From Diphasiastrum complanatum (lineage: Eukaryota > Streptophyta > Lycopodiopsida > Lycopodiales > Lycopodiaceae): 64,000 nt of DNA. The stretch is taken from positions 6,409,320-6,473,319 of the forward strand of contig CM055102.1 of NCBI GenBank assembly GCA_029204225.1, given 5' to 3'. The notes below the pieces were generated by a model. The model was not told the DNA's origin, made no database searches, and was given only the letters and a program-made list of their open reading frames with translations. Made by a program: the position numbers and the translations under genes. Positions 31,744 through 42,210 of the stretch are shown here, piece after piece; position 1 is the first letter of the stretch, and every line of letters starts with the position of its first letter.

Positions 31744-32294
31744 CGGGACTTTACAATGACGATGTTGGAAGATAAGACACCATACGAAATGTGGACAGGT
31801 AGAAAGCCTGATCTATCATACGTACGTGTGTTCGGATGGTAAGCTCGATGATAAATCAAAGCAAACAATCATGAACGGATCACAAGTGTACATGCTCTAC
31901 GACCCAACCACAAAAAAGATTGTTTCGAGTAGAGATGTGAAGTTCGATGAGTCCATATACCCTGGACTAAAAGACAAAAGAGGCCATGAGATCTTCGCAC
32001 TCCTACCAATTCAAGAGGGAGATCGAGGACAAACGTCAAATCAGAATGTTGAGCAGCAGAATCCAGAGTAGCAGGAAGCAGAAGATCGACCCCACGAACA
32101 AGAAACGTTCGAGCAGCGACGAAACGAACCCAGAAAGTCAACAAGATAAAGAAGACCTCCATATCGATACGCTGACAATCTTCAGTGGAGCGAAGACACG
32201 CAATTTGAATACTGCAACTTCACTAAAGAGCCTACAACATATCAAGAAGTTGTCCAGAGTCCAGAGTCCAGAGAGAGAATTTTGGAAGTAGGCA
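31744..32294 (+). pseudogene. E integrase tail and linker
   Basis: The reading at 31744-31840 shows the KTPYEMWTG motif, then a frameshift. The frame 31826-32071 continues with VYMLYDPTTKKIVSSRDVKF, conserved after the integrase core in copia elements, then an acidic and glutamine-rich linker that shifts frame toward 32291. Confidence 0.75.
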
Positions 32295-33116
32295 ATGTCA
32301 GAGGAGATCGAGTCGATGAAGCAAAACGAGGCATGGACACTAGAGCCACTGCCAGGAAACAAGAAGATCGTCAACTACAAGTGGGTGTACAAAAAGAAAA
32401 TGAAATCAGATGGCACTGTTGGCCATTACAAAGCAAAGCTTGTCACAAAGGGCTATACACAAAGATATGGTGTTGATTATTTTGACACATATTTGTCGAT
32501 GGTCAATATGACAAGCATACGACTACTCCTTGCATACGCTACACAACACAATCCGAAAATTCGCCAGATTGATGTGAAGACAGCCTTTCTCCATGGAGAT
32601 CTAGAGGAGGAAATCTTCATGAAGCAACCTGAAGGATTTGAAGACCCCGATAATCGACAATATGTCTGCTGGCTGCAGAGATGCATTTATGGTCTAAAGC
32701 AGGCATTACGAGCTTGGTACAAGAAGCTCGATGGTCTTCTGAAGTCTCCAGACTTCAATCCTACACAACCAGACTGTAATTTCTACATAAAAAGAGTAGG
32801 AAAAGATTTTGTGATACTGACTATCTTCGTGGATGATTCCCTTATGATAGGTAACTCCTTGATGCTAATCAAGGACACGAAGAGTCAGATTTCTGAGAAA
32901 TATGAAATCACAGATCTAGGAGAAGCAACAAAATGCCTCAGGCTGGAGATCAGAAGAGATCGAATAAAGGACAAAATGCACTTGAGTCAGTCAGAATATG
33001 CTAGAAAAGTGTTGAAGCAGTACCACATGATGAACTGCAAAGAAAAGGCCATACCAATGATAGCTAGAGCCAAGCTGACAAAGCAGGATTGCGCAAAAAC
33101 AGAAGAAGAAAAATAG
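32295..33116 (+). pseudogene. E reverse transcriptase
   Basis: 273 open codons of RVT_2: MSEEIESMKQNEAWTLEPLP, YKWVYKKKMKSDGTVGHYKA, RQIDVKTAFLHGDLEEEIFM with the first catalytic Asp, CIYGLKQALRAWYKKLDGLL, and the active site as FVDD (ILTIFVDDSLMIG). A stop at 33116 precedes the rest of the connection domain, which reads on in the same frame (PYQNLIGSLIYL). It may be recently broken, but the element ends soon after. Confidence 0.88.
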
Positions 33117-33215
33117 AAGATGGAAGGTATACCCTACCAAAACCTAATCGGTAGTCTGATCTACCTTATAATCTGTACCAGACCCGATCCAGCTTTCTCT
33201 TGTTCCAATAAAACT

Positions 33216-33794
33216 AGGTGCCACTCTTGACTTAATCAACTTGTTGCAGTGTCCTCTGTCGGCAGTCTTCATACCTTAACATTTGATTTGGCTACTAGTT
33301 CTTAGACATCAAACATGCTATTGTTGAACTCCCCAATCCTTTGTCGGTTTGTAGTTGGAACATATACAGAATTTTCAAGAAGCTCTTTGATGGGTTTTTC
33401 TTCACGAAAAACCATAAGGTTGAAGAAAAAATATATTTTAACACATATTTGCAAGTTTTTGGAGGTGTAGTGTGAACTGAATTATCGAGCACTGAAACCC
33501 TAAAACTGTTTTCTTTGATTATTGAGACTTCAAAAGCTGCTATTGGAGTTCTTGGGGTGGTTGGAGTTCTTAGAGCTTTTGCAGTTGCTCATTGAATTTT
33601 GTTGTTGATCCGAGTGCTACCTGCAATCTTGTTCAAACTCTGATTTCCAAGTAAGAAGCTCTTCTTGTCTTCTCATAACATGCTATATTGATTCGTCTTT
33701 AAGATTTGAGCTATGGGTCTTCTCTGAAAGTGTTTGACTACAGCTAGCAGGCAAAATTTTGGCTGCCTGTTGACAAAATTTTCAGAATTCACAC
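33216..33794. other. Unassigned AT-rich spacer
   Basis: No coding match, LTR end or repeat was recognised between the end of E and the probable LTR of F. Confidence 0.4.
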
Positions 33795-34564
33795 ATGTGG
33801 GGAATCTCCACAAGAGTGACTGATCTTAATTAAGCTTTGTGATTGGCACTATAACCTGATTCTAAATTGATTAACAAAATCTAATTCAGAAGAAATGGCT
33901 AATCCACAATCTAGCATGCTAATCAACAGAATATAATAGCAATGATCAAAGAATGAATAAAAATACAAGTTTTCAATGTATGAGCATTAGCCTCAACACG
34001 AGTTAGAGAGAGAGAGAGCTAGAGAGATAACAAGCAATATTTGTTTAGATCCAAAATGACATGAGATAGCTACAAAACTTTGGTTCTTCATCATTGATTG
34101 TGTGGAGAGCTACACATATTTATGGAGATTGAGGTAGCTCGAGGGAGAACCATATCTATCCATTCCAAAATGACATCTAAAGTGACATCTAGAGTCTGTG
34201 ACATTTGTCACTTGCCATGCATGAAATTCTACCAATTTTTTAAAAGTGTACTAGTTCTAACTAGAAATGTCCAAATCATCATGCATGTGTCCATTAAACT
34301 TTGTGCATGCCTTGCATGTGACTATGGATCACTTACAATTAATGCATGTGAGTTGCCACGACTTTCTACAAGCATAATCATGCTAATTCTATGTCTACAA
34401 ACTATATTCAAGTTGCATTTATCAAACTAGATAATACATAACCATGTAGCTCGAGTTCTATGTAGGCCAAACTTGGCATTTTGCATTAATGAGCTACATA
34501 CTTGCATGGTACAATATTTGTAGCAAGCCAAGAAATCAATATGGATTGTTTTTCAATTTTAACA
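33795..34564 (-). repeat. Probable 3' LTR of F (low-coordinate end approximate)
   Basis: The minus strand starts TGTTAAAATTGAAAAACAAT at 34564 right after a purine tract. The other end is placed near 'tgtggggaatctcc' at about 33798, the first fitting TG...CA partner; no second copy exists to confirm it. Confidence 0.5.
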
Positions 34565-34578
34565 CTCCTCCTAAAAAT
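34565..34578 (-). other. Polypurine tract of F
   Basis: The minus strand reads TTTTTAGGAGGAG before the LTR start. Confidence 0.65.
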
Positions 34579-34581
34579 GAT

Positions 34582-35195
34582 CTATATTGATTTGAACATG
34601 TATCTTGGTATAACTCCAAGGTTGGCTCTATGCTTGTTGAAGGAACTTTTGCTCAAAGGTTGAGATCTCCTTGGTGAAAAAATTTGAGGTGACTCCTCCT
34701 CAAATCTCGGCCCCATCTCTCCATGATGATCTTCAAGGGTGATGATTGGAGTATCTTTGTGAGAATCTTTGAACTCAGCCTTCTCAAGAATGTATTTTTG
34801 ATCTTCATGGAATATCGCATCTCTACTCTCAATTGTAGTTGAGGTAGAGGGAACATATATCCTGTAAGCTTTCTTGTTGGATGCATATCCAACCATGATC
34901 CCTTTAACAGAATAAAGATCATCTCTTTTCCTTGTTTCCAAGGGCATATTAACAAAGTACAACCAAAAACTCTAAGGTGATCTACCTTAGGTTTCTTCTG
35001 AAACAAGACTTCAAAAGGTGTTTTTCCAGCAAGAGCATTGTGAGGTAATCTATTGCACAAATAGTTTGCACAATTTATAGCTTCACCCCAATATTCAATA
35101 GGCAAAGAAGCTGCTACTCGAATTGCTTTAGCACATTCACATAAAGATCTCTTCGCAGCCTAACAACTTCTTGAGTAGCAGAACTTAAAGATTTA
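34582..35195 (-). pseudogene. F integrase C-terminus and linker
   Basis: The frame 34653-35105 shows IEYWGEAINCANYLCNRLPH, GKTPFEVLFQKKPKVDHLRV and FGC. A one-base shift leads into 34582-34962 with GIMVGYASNKKAYRIYVPST and IESRDAIFHED. Upstream to about 35195, RSLCECAKAIRVAASLP follows a degraded PQQNGVAERKN region. These are the last part of copia integrase and its acidic tail. RT should follow but the polypurine tract comes directly. Confidence 0.8.
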
Positions 35196-35201
35196 TACTC
35201 A

Positions 35202-35937
35202 CACTACAAGAGGAAGGACGATTTTCACGGCTTTTTTTGAGCATTTTTTTGAAAAACAGTTTTTAAAATGAGTCGCGGAGAGAGTGGAATGCTCGAGCCT
35301 CGAGTCTGGTGTTTGGCCTCGGTATAAGCCTACCAAATTTGAACTTGTTTTTGAAACATTTATAGAGAGGGTTATAGAGAGGCATATAGAGAGGGTTCTA
35401 AAGAGGCTCAAGGTGGCAAGAGGCATTCCATTACACTCTGCTAACCAAGGGTAATATCAAGACTGATGAAAAAAGAAAAAGGCCCCCTCGGTATAGACCA
35501 CGGTATAAAATAGAATGTAAATGGATCCCACTTTTGGAATTTGTTACGTATCAACACATTGAATTCCATCTTCTATCAACATTGGTTGCCATATGCACAA
35601 GTGAATAAAGAAATTTATGTATCACAAAAAAATGATGACCACAAATTGTGTACTCACATGTGTCGACTTTTTGTTTGATGTCAACTAGTCAATTAACAAA
35701 GTGTAATCACATCTGTGAGCAATATGATTAATATCGCAATGAGTTGAAATACATCGTACTTTCTCAGCTATTCATTTGGTGGTTCATCGTTATCATTTGC
35801 CGCATCATCATGTGACAAATTCGCCAAACCAAATGAGTCTATTTCTAATTCTACCCAAATATCTCCTATAGCTTCATCATTAAAAGCTAATGGCGACGAC
35901 GATAACGAGTGAGGTTGAGAAGGTGTATCGTGTGTTG
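35202..35937. other. CACTA terminal and subterminal region
   Basis: About 735 bp between the transposon tip and the transposase stop. Non-coding, with the short direct repeats noted for the element. The bases before the tip are TCA, the size of a CACTA 3-bp target duplication, but no partner is available to confirm it. Confidence 0.5.
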
Positions 35938-36177
35938 TCAATCCATCGATAATGATGCATCACGCTCAACATCATCATTAGCTTGTGAAGCTTTCACATG
36001 ATCATCCTCTAAAAATGTGTCATCGAATCCATCATCACGATCTTGTTCATGAGTTGCATCAGTTGGCAGCGCCATGTCCTCCATGACATCTCTATCCTCA
36101 AAAATTCTTTTACATTGAAGAGTGACCTGAATCACGTACCACCATTTGGAATCTGAATGATTGAGGTAAAAAACCAC
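35938..36177 (-). pseudogene. CACTA transposase last exon
   Basis: The minus-strand reading VVFYLNHSDSKWWYVIQV is typical of the segment after the DUF4216-like domain of TNP2 transposases (Q-V-FY followed by a W-x-V-V strand). An acidic tail follows (DRDDGFDDTFLEDDH) and a stop. It begins right after TTACAG, a good splice acceptor, and the phase joins to the exon ending at 41786. Confidence 0.62.
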
Positions 36178-36312
36178 CTGTAATTGATCGATGGTACCAT
36201 AAATGTTGACTTGTAGTTAGCATCCATAGCTATGTTACAGTTGCTTGGGTATACATATGATTTTTTTGCAGTTTACTGAAAATCGATTGATTGACAACAA
36301 AAGAGCATAGAT

Positions 36313-36463
36313 TGTTGGATTTACTCTTCCTACTCTCCTAAGTCCCAATTTTAATTTGCCTCCATTCATGCTGCATATTTTTTCTAACGTTGTCATGCAG
36401 TCTGTATTTTTACACACAAATTCACACAGACGAAGAAAAGGCGAATGAATCGCGACACTGTGT
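36313..36463 (+). repeat. 5' LTR stub of G
   Basis: TGTTGGATTTACTCTTCCTA onward matches 40679-40829. At 36464 it jumps straight into gag. Confidence 0.8.
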
Positions 36464-37180
36464 AGATGGAAGCTGAAGGATGGAAAAGCTTTCACGCTGA
36501 TTATCCTCAACATCACGGATACACAGATTGGCCATGTATCTGAGGCTCAAACATCGAAAGAAGTCTAGGACATCTTGAGCATGCTATACGAAGTGCGAGA
36601 TGTAGCTTCTAAGCTACATCTTAGGAAGAAATTCTACTCCCTCAAGATGACGAATGGTGATTCTCTACGGAATCACATTAATCAATTCAAGAACCTGCTA
36701 AGGCAAATGGCCGCTGTCGGATCTGTCATAGAAAATCAAGATGCAGTGATGCAACTGCTTACAAGCTTGCCAAGTTCTTACGATAGCTGGGTGATGATCA
36801 TCATGACTCATCCAGAGTTGACTCTTTCGAGAGTCATCACTATGTTGTTGTAGGAAGACACGCGAAGGAACGAAGCCTCAAGTTCCTCAGCTGATTATCA
36901 CGCCTTGTACACCAACAAGGGCACGACAAAGCAGAAGAAGAAGAAAGGCATGAAGCTATCAAAGCCAGACCAAAAACCAGCTCAACACAAGGAACAGTTG
37001 AATCCGTAGACAAAGAAGAAGATGTTCTGTAGATACTGCAAACAGAACAACCACGAAATACAAGACTCCTGAATACTTCAAGCGAAGAACAACAACAAAG
37101 AGCAGTCGAAACAAGTGGCAAATGCAGCTCAAGAAGTTCCAAAGCCCATTCAAGAAGCAGATCATGATGCCTTCATGACC
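36464..37180 (+). pseudogene. G gag and zinc knuckle
   Basis: The reading includes LIILNITDTQIGHVSEAQTS, LHLRKKFYSLKMTNGDSLRN and LTSLPSSYDSWVMIIMTHPE (main frame 36575-36853). After a stop, a basic tail and CRYCKQNNHEIQDS follow, a zinc knuckle whose last Cys is lost before a stop. It is missing the first 60 or so residues. Confidence 0.8.
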
Positions 37181-37600
37181 AACCATCAAGGAGCATCTGG
37201 TGACAGTTCTAGGTTCCTGGATTCCGGAGCCACTCAGCACATGACTAGCCTGATTGGCTGTTTCGAGTCCTATACACCTTACAATATCCATTAATTCGTT
37301 GGTGATAATAGCACACAAGCTAATAAAGGTGAAGGAACTGTAAGATTATGGTTTGAAAATTATCAAACTAAGCTACTCTTTAAATTTTTGTATGTACCTA
37401 AGTTATCCACAAATCTGCTCTCTATAAGCAGAATCACAGATCTAGGACACAGAGTAGAATTCGAATGTGATCAATGTAAAGTGGTTGATAGGATAGGCAA
37501 GATCCTAGCACTCGAAAAGAGACATGGATACTTGTATAAATTAAGTCATTGTTTTTCTGCCTCTAGTCAGGCTCTCAGTACTTCAATTTAATCAAGTAAA
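37181..37600 (+). pseudogene. G protease region
   Basis: The active-site motif FLDSGATQHMTS is intact at about 37216-37251. A stop follows near 37290. The frame 37388-37591 contains YVPKLSTNLLSISRITDLGH, the conserved end of the copia protease region. Confidence 0.8.
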
Positions 37601-38370
37601 GGTTTACTTTGGCATTATAGACTTGGTCATTTAAATTATGTTGTTGTACAACGAATGTCTAGACAATATATTGTTCTTGATCTCGACTATCCTCGCGAAA
37701 CAGTCGAGCTACTTGTCTGTCAAGACCGTCTAGTTGGAAAGCAGACTAGGAAGCTATTTAAGTCAATCCATCAGCATGTTGCTAGAGGATTGTTAGATGT
37801 TGTACATTCAGATATTTGTGGCCTGATGAAAAATCCTTCGCTGAAGGAAGCCACATATTTTATATCCTTTATTGACAAATTCTCGAGAAGAATGATGGTG
37901 TACTTCATAAAGAAGAAATTAGAAGACTTCAACTACTTCAGAATCTTCAAGGAGCGTGCAGAAAAGGGGACTAAAAGGACGATCAAGGCCCTAAGGTTAG
38001 ATAACGGTGGAGAATATATCTCTGTTGAGTTCAAGGAGTACTGCCAAAGCCAAGACATTGAGCAGCAATTCATCACTCCTTACAGTCCTCAGTCTAATGG
38101 CTTAGCTGAGAGGAAGAACTGAACTCTGGTCGAATCTGCTAAGTGTATGCTAGCACATGAATCATTGCCCAAGAGGTTCTGGGCTGAAGCTATTTCCACT
38201 GCAACTTACATCCAAAACAGATGTCAAGACACCCCACGAGGTGTGGACAGGCTCCAAGCCTTCTTTGAAGAACCTAAGAGTGTCTGGTGCATTGCCTATG
38301 CACAGATCCCAAAGGACACAAGAAAGAAATTGGACTTCCAAGGTCTAAAGACCATTGTGATCGGATAACA
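37601..38370 (+). pseudogene. G integrase
   Basis: WHYRLGHLN marks the zinc-binding His pair; the Cys pair is degenerate (CQD). The core has DVVHSDICGLM, YFISFIDKFSRRM, LRLDNGGEY and SNGLAERKN, so the catalytic D, D and E remain. A stop follows directly after AERKN (38122), then the C-terminal part reads on (LAHESLPKRFWAEAISTATY) with frame changes around 38230-38370. Confidence 0.82.
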
Positions 38371-38756
38371 CCTACAAGCTGTACGATCCTGATACCCAAC
38401 AAATCTTGTATAGCCGAGATATAGTCTTTATCGAGGATCAGTTCATCAACCTCAAAGGCAAGGATATTGCTCAAAAAAAACCTTCATCACTTGCCATTGA
38501 CACAACAATCCAAGCTTCTGGCTCAGGAATGTCTATCGTCGACCCACTTCAAGACAGCGAATCAGAAGAAGATGTTGCTGCTACCCAGCAACATATCCCA
38601 GGAGTGGTTCATCAGTCGAATCCTCCCAGAAGATCAAGCCGAGTGCGCACACAGCCCACAAGGTATACTCTTGAGTCTGTTTGTCTTTTAATGCAGGAAC
38701 CGACGACAGCCAAAGAGGCACTTAGCCAACCAGACTCTGATCTCTAGAGAGAAGCT
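38371..38756 (+). pseudogene. G integrase-RT linker
   Basis: The frame 38406-38747 has YSRDIVFIEDQFINLK, then a serine and acid-rich linker with SNPPRRSSRVRTQPTRY, typical just before RT. Confidence 0.75.
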
Positions 38757-39110
38757 ATGGACAGAGAGTATTCCTCTCTGATCAAGAATCAGACATGGTC
38801 ATTAGTCGAAGCTCCTATTGGCTACAATATTATTGACTACAAATGGATCTTTAAGATCAAATATAACGCCAACGAAGCGATTGATTGAAGGAAGGCTAGA
38901 CTGGTAGCATAAGGATTCACCCAGATCCCGAATGTCGACTACAGTAAAACTTTTAGTCCAGTCGTCAGACATTCGTAGATCCAAATGCTCATGTCTTATG
39001 CTGTAGCTGCTGACCTCGAAGTACATCAACTCGATGTACAAAGAGCCTATCTAAATGGAGTTATACAAGAAGATATTTACATGATCCAGCCCGAAGGATA
39101 CGTTCTGGAA
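38757..39110 (+). pseudogene. G reverse transcriptase, N-terminal part
   Basis: Reads DREYSSLIKNQTWSLVEAPI, YKWIFKIKY, GFTQIPNVDYSKTFSPVVRH, VHQLDVQRAYLNG (first catalytic Asp) and QEDIYMIQPEGYVLEG, with three internal stops. It breaks at about 39110, where unrelated gag-type sequence starts. Confidence 0.82.
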
Positions 39111-39560
39111 GGCATGAAGATTCATGAGCAAGAGCCAATATCAACAATCCTCAAGCAAGCACAAAGCCAAAGCCACAGACAAAGATGAGGAGGAGGATGA
39201 CTCCTAGAGTTTTTCTATATCTCAAGAAGAAACAAATCAAGTGCTTTTCTTGTGGCAAGAAAGGCCATTGTGCCACCAATTGCTTCAAGAAGAAGAATCA
39301 ACTCAAGCAAGCCAACATCACCAACGAGAAGGAAGATACCATTGCAAGTGATGGAGAGGGATCTCTTATGGTCTCTAGCTTCTCATTATGGTATATTGAT
39401 AGTGGAGCCTCCTCACATATGTGTAGCTCCAAGGACTCTTTCTCTTCTATTGCACCTTATGATGGAGCCAAGAAATCAATATACACTACAAATGATTATG
39501 AATGTCCTATTGAAGGAATTTGAAATACTCCCTTAAAGCTTGCATCTTCTAAAGTTCTAC
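39111..39560 (+). mobile_element. Foreign gag-protease fragment inside G RT
   Basis: A roughly 450-bp plus-strand piece from a C3/K-like copia. It has a basic and acidic gag tail, zinc knuckle CFSCGKKGHCATNC and protease WYIDSGASSHMCSSKDSFSS with the motif intact, ending near SSKVLL. The RT resumes directly afterwards (KCKLHKALYGLKQ), so it replaces only a few RT residues. Confidence 0.82.
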
Positions 39561-40670
39561 TAAAGTGTAAACTCCATAAAGCATTGTACGGCTTGAAACA
39601 GTCTGCCAGAGCTTGGTTTCAGAGGATCAACACATTCCTCATTGAACAAGGATTTAAACCAAGCACTACTTATTGCAATGTTTATTCAAAGTCAGTGCAG
39701 CAATCCTTCATTATCATCACCTTGTATGTTGATGATACGTTGCTCTTCAGCAACAATGCCAATATGGTCAAGGATTCAAAACAGATGTTGTTCTCAGCAT
39801 TTGATATGACTGATTTAGGCGAAGCTCACTTCTGTCTTGGAATTCAAATCCATAGAGACGGAGCAAATCAACTGATTGACATCACTCAACAAGGTATCTT
39901 AGCTCACTCACCAATGGATCCAGGCCTGCATTTGTCAAAGGACCAATGTCCCCAGACAAAGCAGGAAGAGGAGCAAATGAGAGAATACCCGTATCAATCG
40001 ATACTCGGATCTCTCATGTACGCAATGGTCTGTACAAGGCCAGATATCTCTTTTGATGTCAGCTCACTCAGCCAATACATGGCTAATCCTGAAATTACCC
40101 ATTGGAAGGCTCTTATTCGAGTCATGAGATATATTTGAGCTACCATGGACCAGTACATACCATGTCAGCATCGACAATCTTCATCAGCTCAGTGGATATT
40201 CTGATGCAACCTGGGGAGGAGATGCAGACCATCATAAGTCCACATCTGGATTCACATTCTTCTTCAATGGTAGTCCTATTTCATGGAACAGTCGTAAGCA
40301 AACCTCTATCGCACTTTCTTCTATTGAAGCAGAATATATTGTTGCTTCTCAATCTATTAAAGAAACATTTTGGTTGAGAAATTTGCTGTCAGACATCAAT
40401 CTGTATCAGTACAGCCCTACAACTTTGTTTTGTAATAACCAAAGTGCTATTGCCTTATCGCCAACCCTAGATTTCATTCTAGGAGTAAGCACATTGAGAT
40501 AAGATATCACTACATCAGGGGCAAGGTTCTTGACAGAGAGGTGAACTTGACGTATTGTAGAACGTAGGACATGGTTGCAGACATTTTTACGAAAGCACTC
40601 AGTGTTAATGCACACAATAGATTTTGTGCATTGCTAAGTTTGAAGATCAAGGCATTCATGGATCCAGATT
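39561..40670 (+). pseudogene. G reverse transcriptase C-terminal part and RNase H
   Basis: The frame 39584-40138 has KALYGLKQSARAWFQRINTF, active-site YVDD (TLYVDDTLLF) and LMYAMVCTRPDISFDVSSLS. RNase H reads on in other frames: YSDATWGGD, ALSSIEAEYIVASQSIKETF, and after a gap MVADIFTKALSVNAH near 40570-40610. Confidence 0.82.
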
Positions 40671-40678
40671 AAGGGGGG
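40670..40678 (+). other. Polypurine tract of G
   Basis: TAAGGGGGG directly before the 3' LTR start TGTTGGATTT. Confidence 0.8.
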
Positions 40679-41397
40679 TGTTGGATTTACTCCTCCTACT
40701 CTCCTAGATCCCAATTTTAGTCTGCCTCCATTCATGCTGCATATTTTTTCTAACGTTGTCACCCAGTCTGTATTTTTACATGCAAATTTGCACAGACGAA
40801 GAAAAGACGAATGGATTGCGACACTGTGTTCTTACATTGGTCATGTTGACAGGCGAAAAGGGGACACTACCATACTGAATGCCAAAGGTACCCTAACAAA
40901 TAAGGCACCCTGTAAATCTTATCCTAAGTCCATTCGTACTTTTGCATCATCACCAACGTTCACTTCAGTACTGGCTAACATCGCAACCTTTTCACCCTCA
41001 CCCCATGCAGTTGCGCTAACAGATTGGACAACGATTGCAGCCACCCACGATCTCCTACAGACAGCACATCCACTCTGTACTTTTGCATTCGCACACCTGT
41101 AATATTATGTATATATATTGGATACCATCTGCGTATTTGATGATGATGATGATCAGATGATCAAGTGAGTGAAGAAGAGACTAAGAGAAGAGGTTTCATT
41201 CCTCATTATAGACAGAAATAACTTTGTAGGGCACGCGGTTTCATCCGCTATAGTCTTGTGCTCTACCTCATAATTGACTTGTATACTTGATATACTTAAT
41301 CTGACACAGTTCATTTGTTCTGCGTTTTAGATCTGTCAATATTGCTATGCTTATTCTTCATTCTGTCTGATCTTTCTTGTTGCTCTTTCCGGTAACA
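40679..41397 (+). repeat. 3' LTR of G (right end approximate)
   Basis: Starts TGTTGGATTTACTCCTCC. The end is placed at TAACA (41397), which matches the start as an inverted tip. No target duplication is evident: TAGAT precedes the 5' stub, and GACGA follows 41397. Confidence 0.6.
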
Positions 41398-41785
41398 GAC
41401 GATTAACTTTTAGTCTTGTCTTTCGCGAATAATTCACGACTAATTATCAGTTGAGCACAGTCTAGCTCTTCACGAATCATTCGCGACAGATAATTTGTCT
41501 TGCAATTTGCAACAAATTATTCATCTAGCGCTTCATCCATTTAAATGTTTGGCTACGTAATCTAGAATGACTGTGATTTCTATCACTAAAGTTCGGTTCA
41601 TTCTGATAGGCATAGTCATGCTTAGGGAGAGAGTCAAATAACTCATTCCGCTGTGCACGAACATTTTCTGTTCGAGTTCGATTCTCGTTCGTTTCTTGCT
41701 CGAGTTCGTTTCTCGTTCGTGTTCGTCATTTATTCTTCCTCCCTCTCTCCCAACAAGACATCTTGAAGACATAGAAGAAATGTAC

Positions 41786-42210
41786 CTGCTCACATTGTTG
41801 AGGAAAAACAAATGTATCGCTTTGATCTGTCCAAAGCTTGGTAGAGTCAATGGCAAAATAACCACTCTCATCTTTCCTGACATTTGCATTGGGACCATTG
41901 CAAATAACTTTGATCCATTTGATATCAAATATGAAAAAGTTGAATTGCCTAAATCCAACTTCGAGGATGTCATTGATTGTCCCACAATAATCAGGTTGAG
42001 AGGAGAGTAAATTGGTTTCCCGCCATTGTGTTTGCTCGACTCTCTTGGGTAAAATTTGCCATGACTCCACAATCATGCGTATCTCTATTTTTGTCAATGT
42101 GCTCCGTACAAAATTGTTGTCCATACGTCCATAGTGCATTGTATTTTTGTACTGAACGAAATAGAAATGTGTTAGGGATACAACAAACATGTACAAAATT
42201 GCACATACAA
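41786..42210 (-). pseudogene. CACTA transposase exon (DUF4216-like domain)
   Basis: The frame 41726-42244 contains DYCGTINDILEVGFRQFNFF, FDIKWIKVI, DESGYFAIDSTKLW and FVFPQQCEQ. This follows the DUF4216-like pattern of CACTA TNP2 proteins (Y-G-x-I-x-D-I-x-E, F-x-C-x-W, then L-W, F-x-x-x-Q-x-E-Q). A second minus-strand frame supplies the stretch before it (THDCGVMANFTQESR, like the usual TQNSGV motif), so there is a frameshift near 42040. Reading upstream of about 42200 is lost. Confidence 0.65.

Larger units (their letters stand above)
31744..33215 (+). mobile_element. Copia fragment E: integrase end to RT
   Basis: A plus-strand piece with no LTRs. It begins with DKTPYEMWTGRKPDLSYVRV, the C-terminal integrase segment, passes through a linker (31826-32291 in two frames), and holds a long RT frame. 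It ends in the RT connection SLIYLIICTRPD near 33190, before RNase H. Confidence 0.8.
33795..35195 (-). mobile_element. Copia element F (minus strand), lacks RT and RNase H
   Basis: A probable 3' LTR (about 33795-34564), a polypurine tract, and immediately upstream only the linker and C-terminal integrase. All of RT and RNase H is missing, the same architecture as J. Upstream it is cut by the CACTA end at 35202. Confidence 0.68.
36313..41397 (+). mobile_element. Copia element G, degraded, with foreign insert in RT
   Basis: A plus-strand copia of about 5.1 kb inside the CACTA intron. A 5' LTR stub (36313-36463) and a 3' LTR (from 40679) share about 150 bases. The rest of the 5' LTR, the primer site and the gag start are deleted. 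Gag, protease, integrase, RT and RNase H follow in order with many stops. A gag-protease piece from another copia family interrupts RT at about 39111-39560. It is related to C5. Confidence 0.85.
36178..41785 (-). other. Inferred CACTA transposase intron containing copia G
   Basis: Donor GAGCAG|GTACA (minus strand, 41786/41785) and acceptor TTACAG|GTGG (36178/36177). Without copia G (36313-41397) the intron is about 520 bp. The join places a conserved Gln-Val pair in frame on both sides. This is an inference from splice signals and protein continuity. Confidence 0.6.
35202..42210 (-). mobile_element. CACTA (En/Spm-like) transposon remnant, intron invaded by copia G
   Basis: A terminal CACTACAAGAGG sequence at 35202 matches the conserved CACTA tip. 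Short repeats such as 'tatagagagg' at about 35361-35400 and 'cggtata' at about 35320 and 35490-35510 resemble subterminal repeats. Two minus-strand coding blocks correspond to the C-terminal region of TNP2-type transposase. They are joined by a plausible intron that holds copia G. The transposase N-terminal and catalytic regions and the other terminal repeat are not found, so this is a 3' part only. Confidence 0.62.

Noticed and set aside
34098-34430. 110-codon plus-strand frame with several Cys
   Set aside because: Falls within the probable LTR of F, with no zinc-finger spacing or other domain.
36308-41402. Target-site duplication for element G
   Set aside because: TAGAT precedes the 5' LTR stub, but GACGA follows the proposed 3' LTR end, so no duplication can be claimed.
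41640-41745. Repeated 'ctcgttcg' phrases as a possible CRISPR or regulatory array
   Set aside because: Too short and irregular and without spacers; it is a small minisatellite in eukaryotic DNA.
41533-42072. 179-codon minus-strand frame
   Set aside because: Shadow frame; the transposase-like residues are in the overlapping frames at 41726-42244 and 41991-42206.
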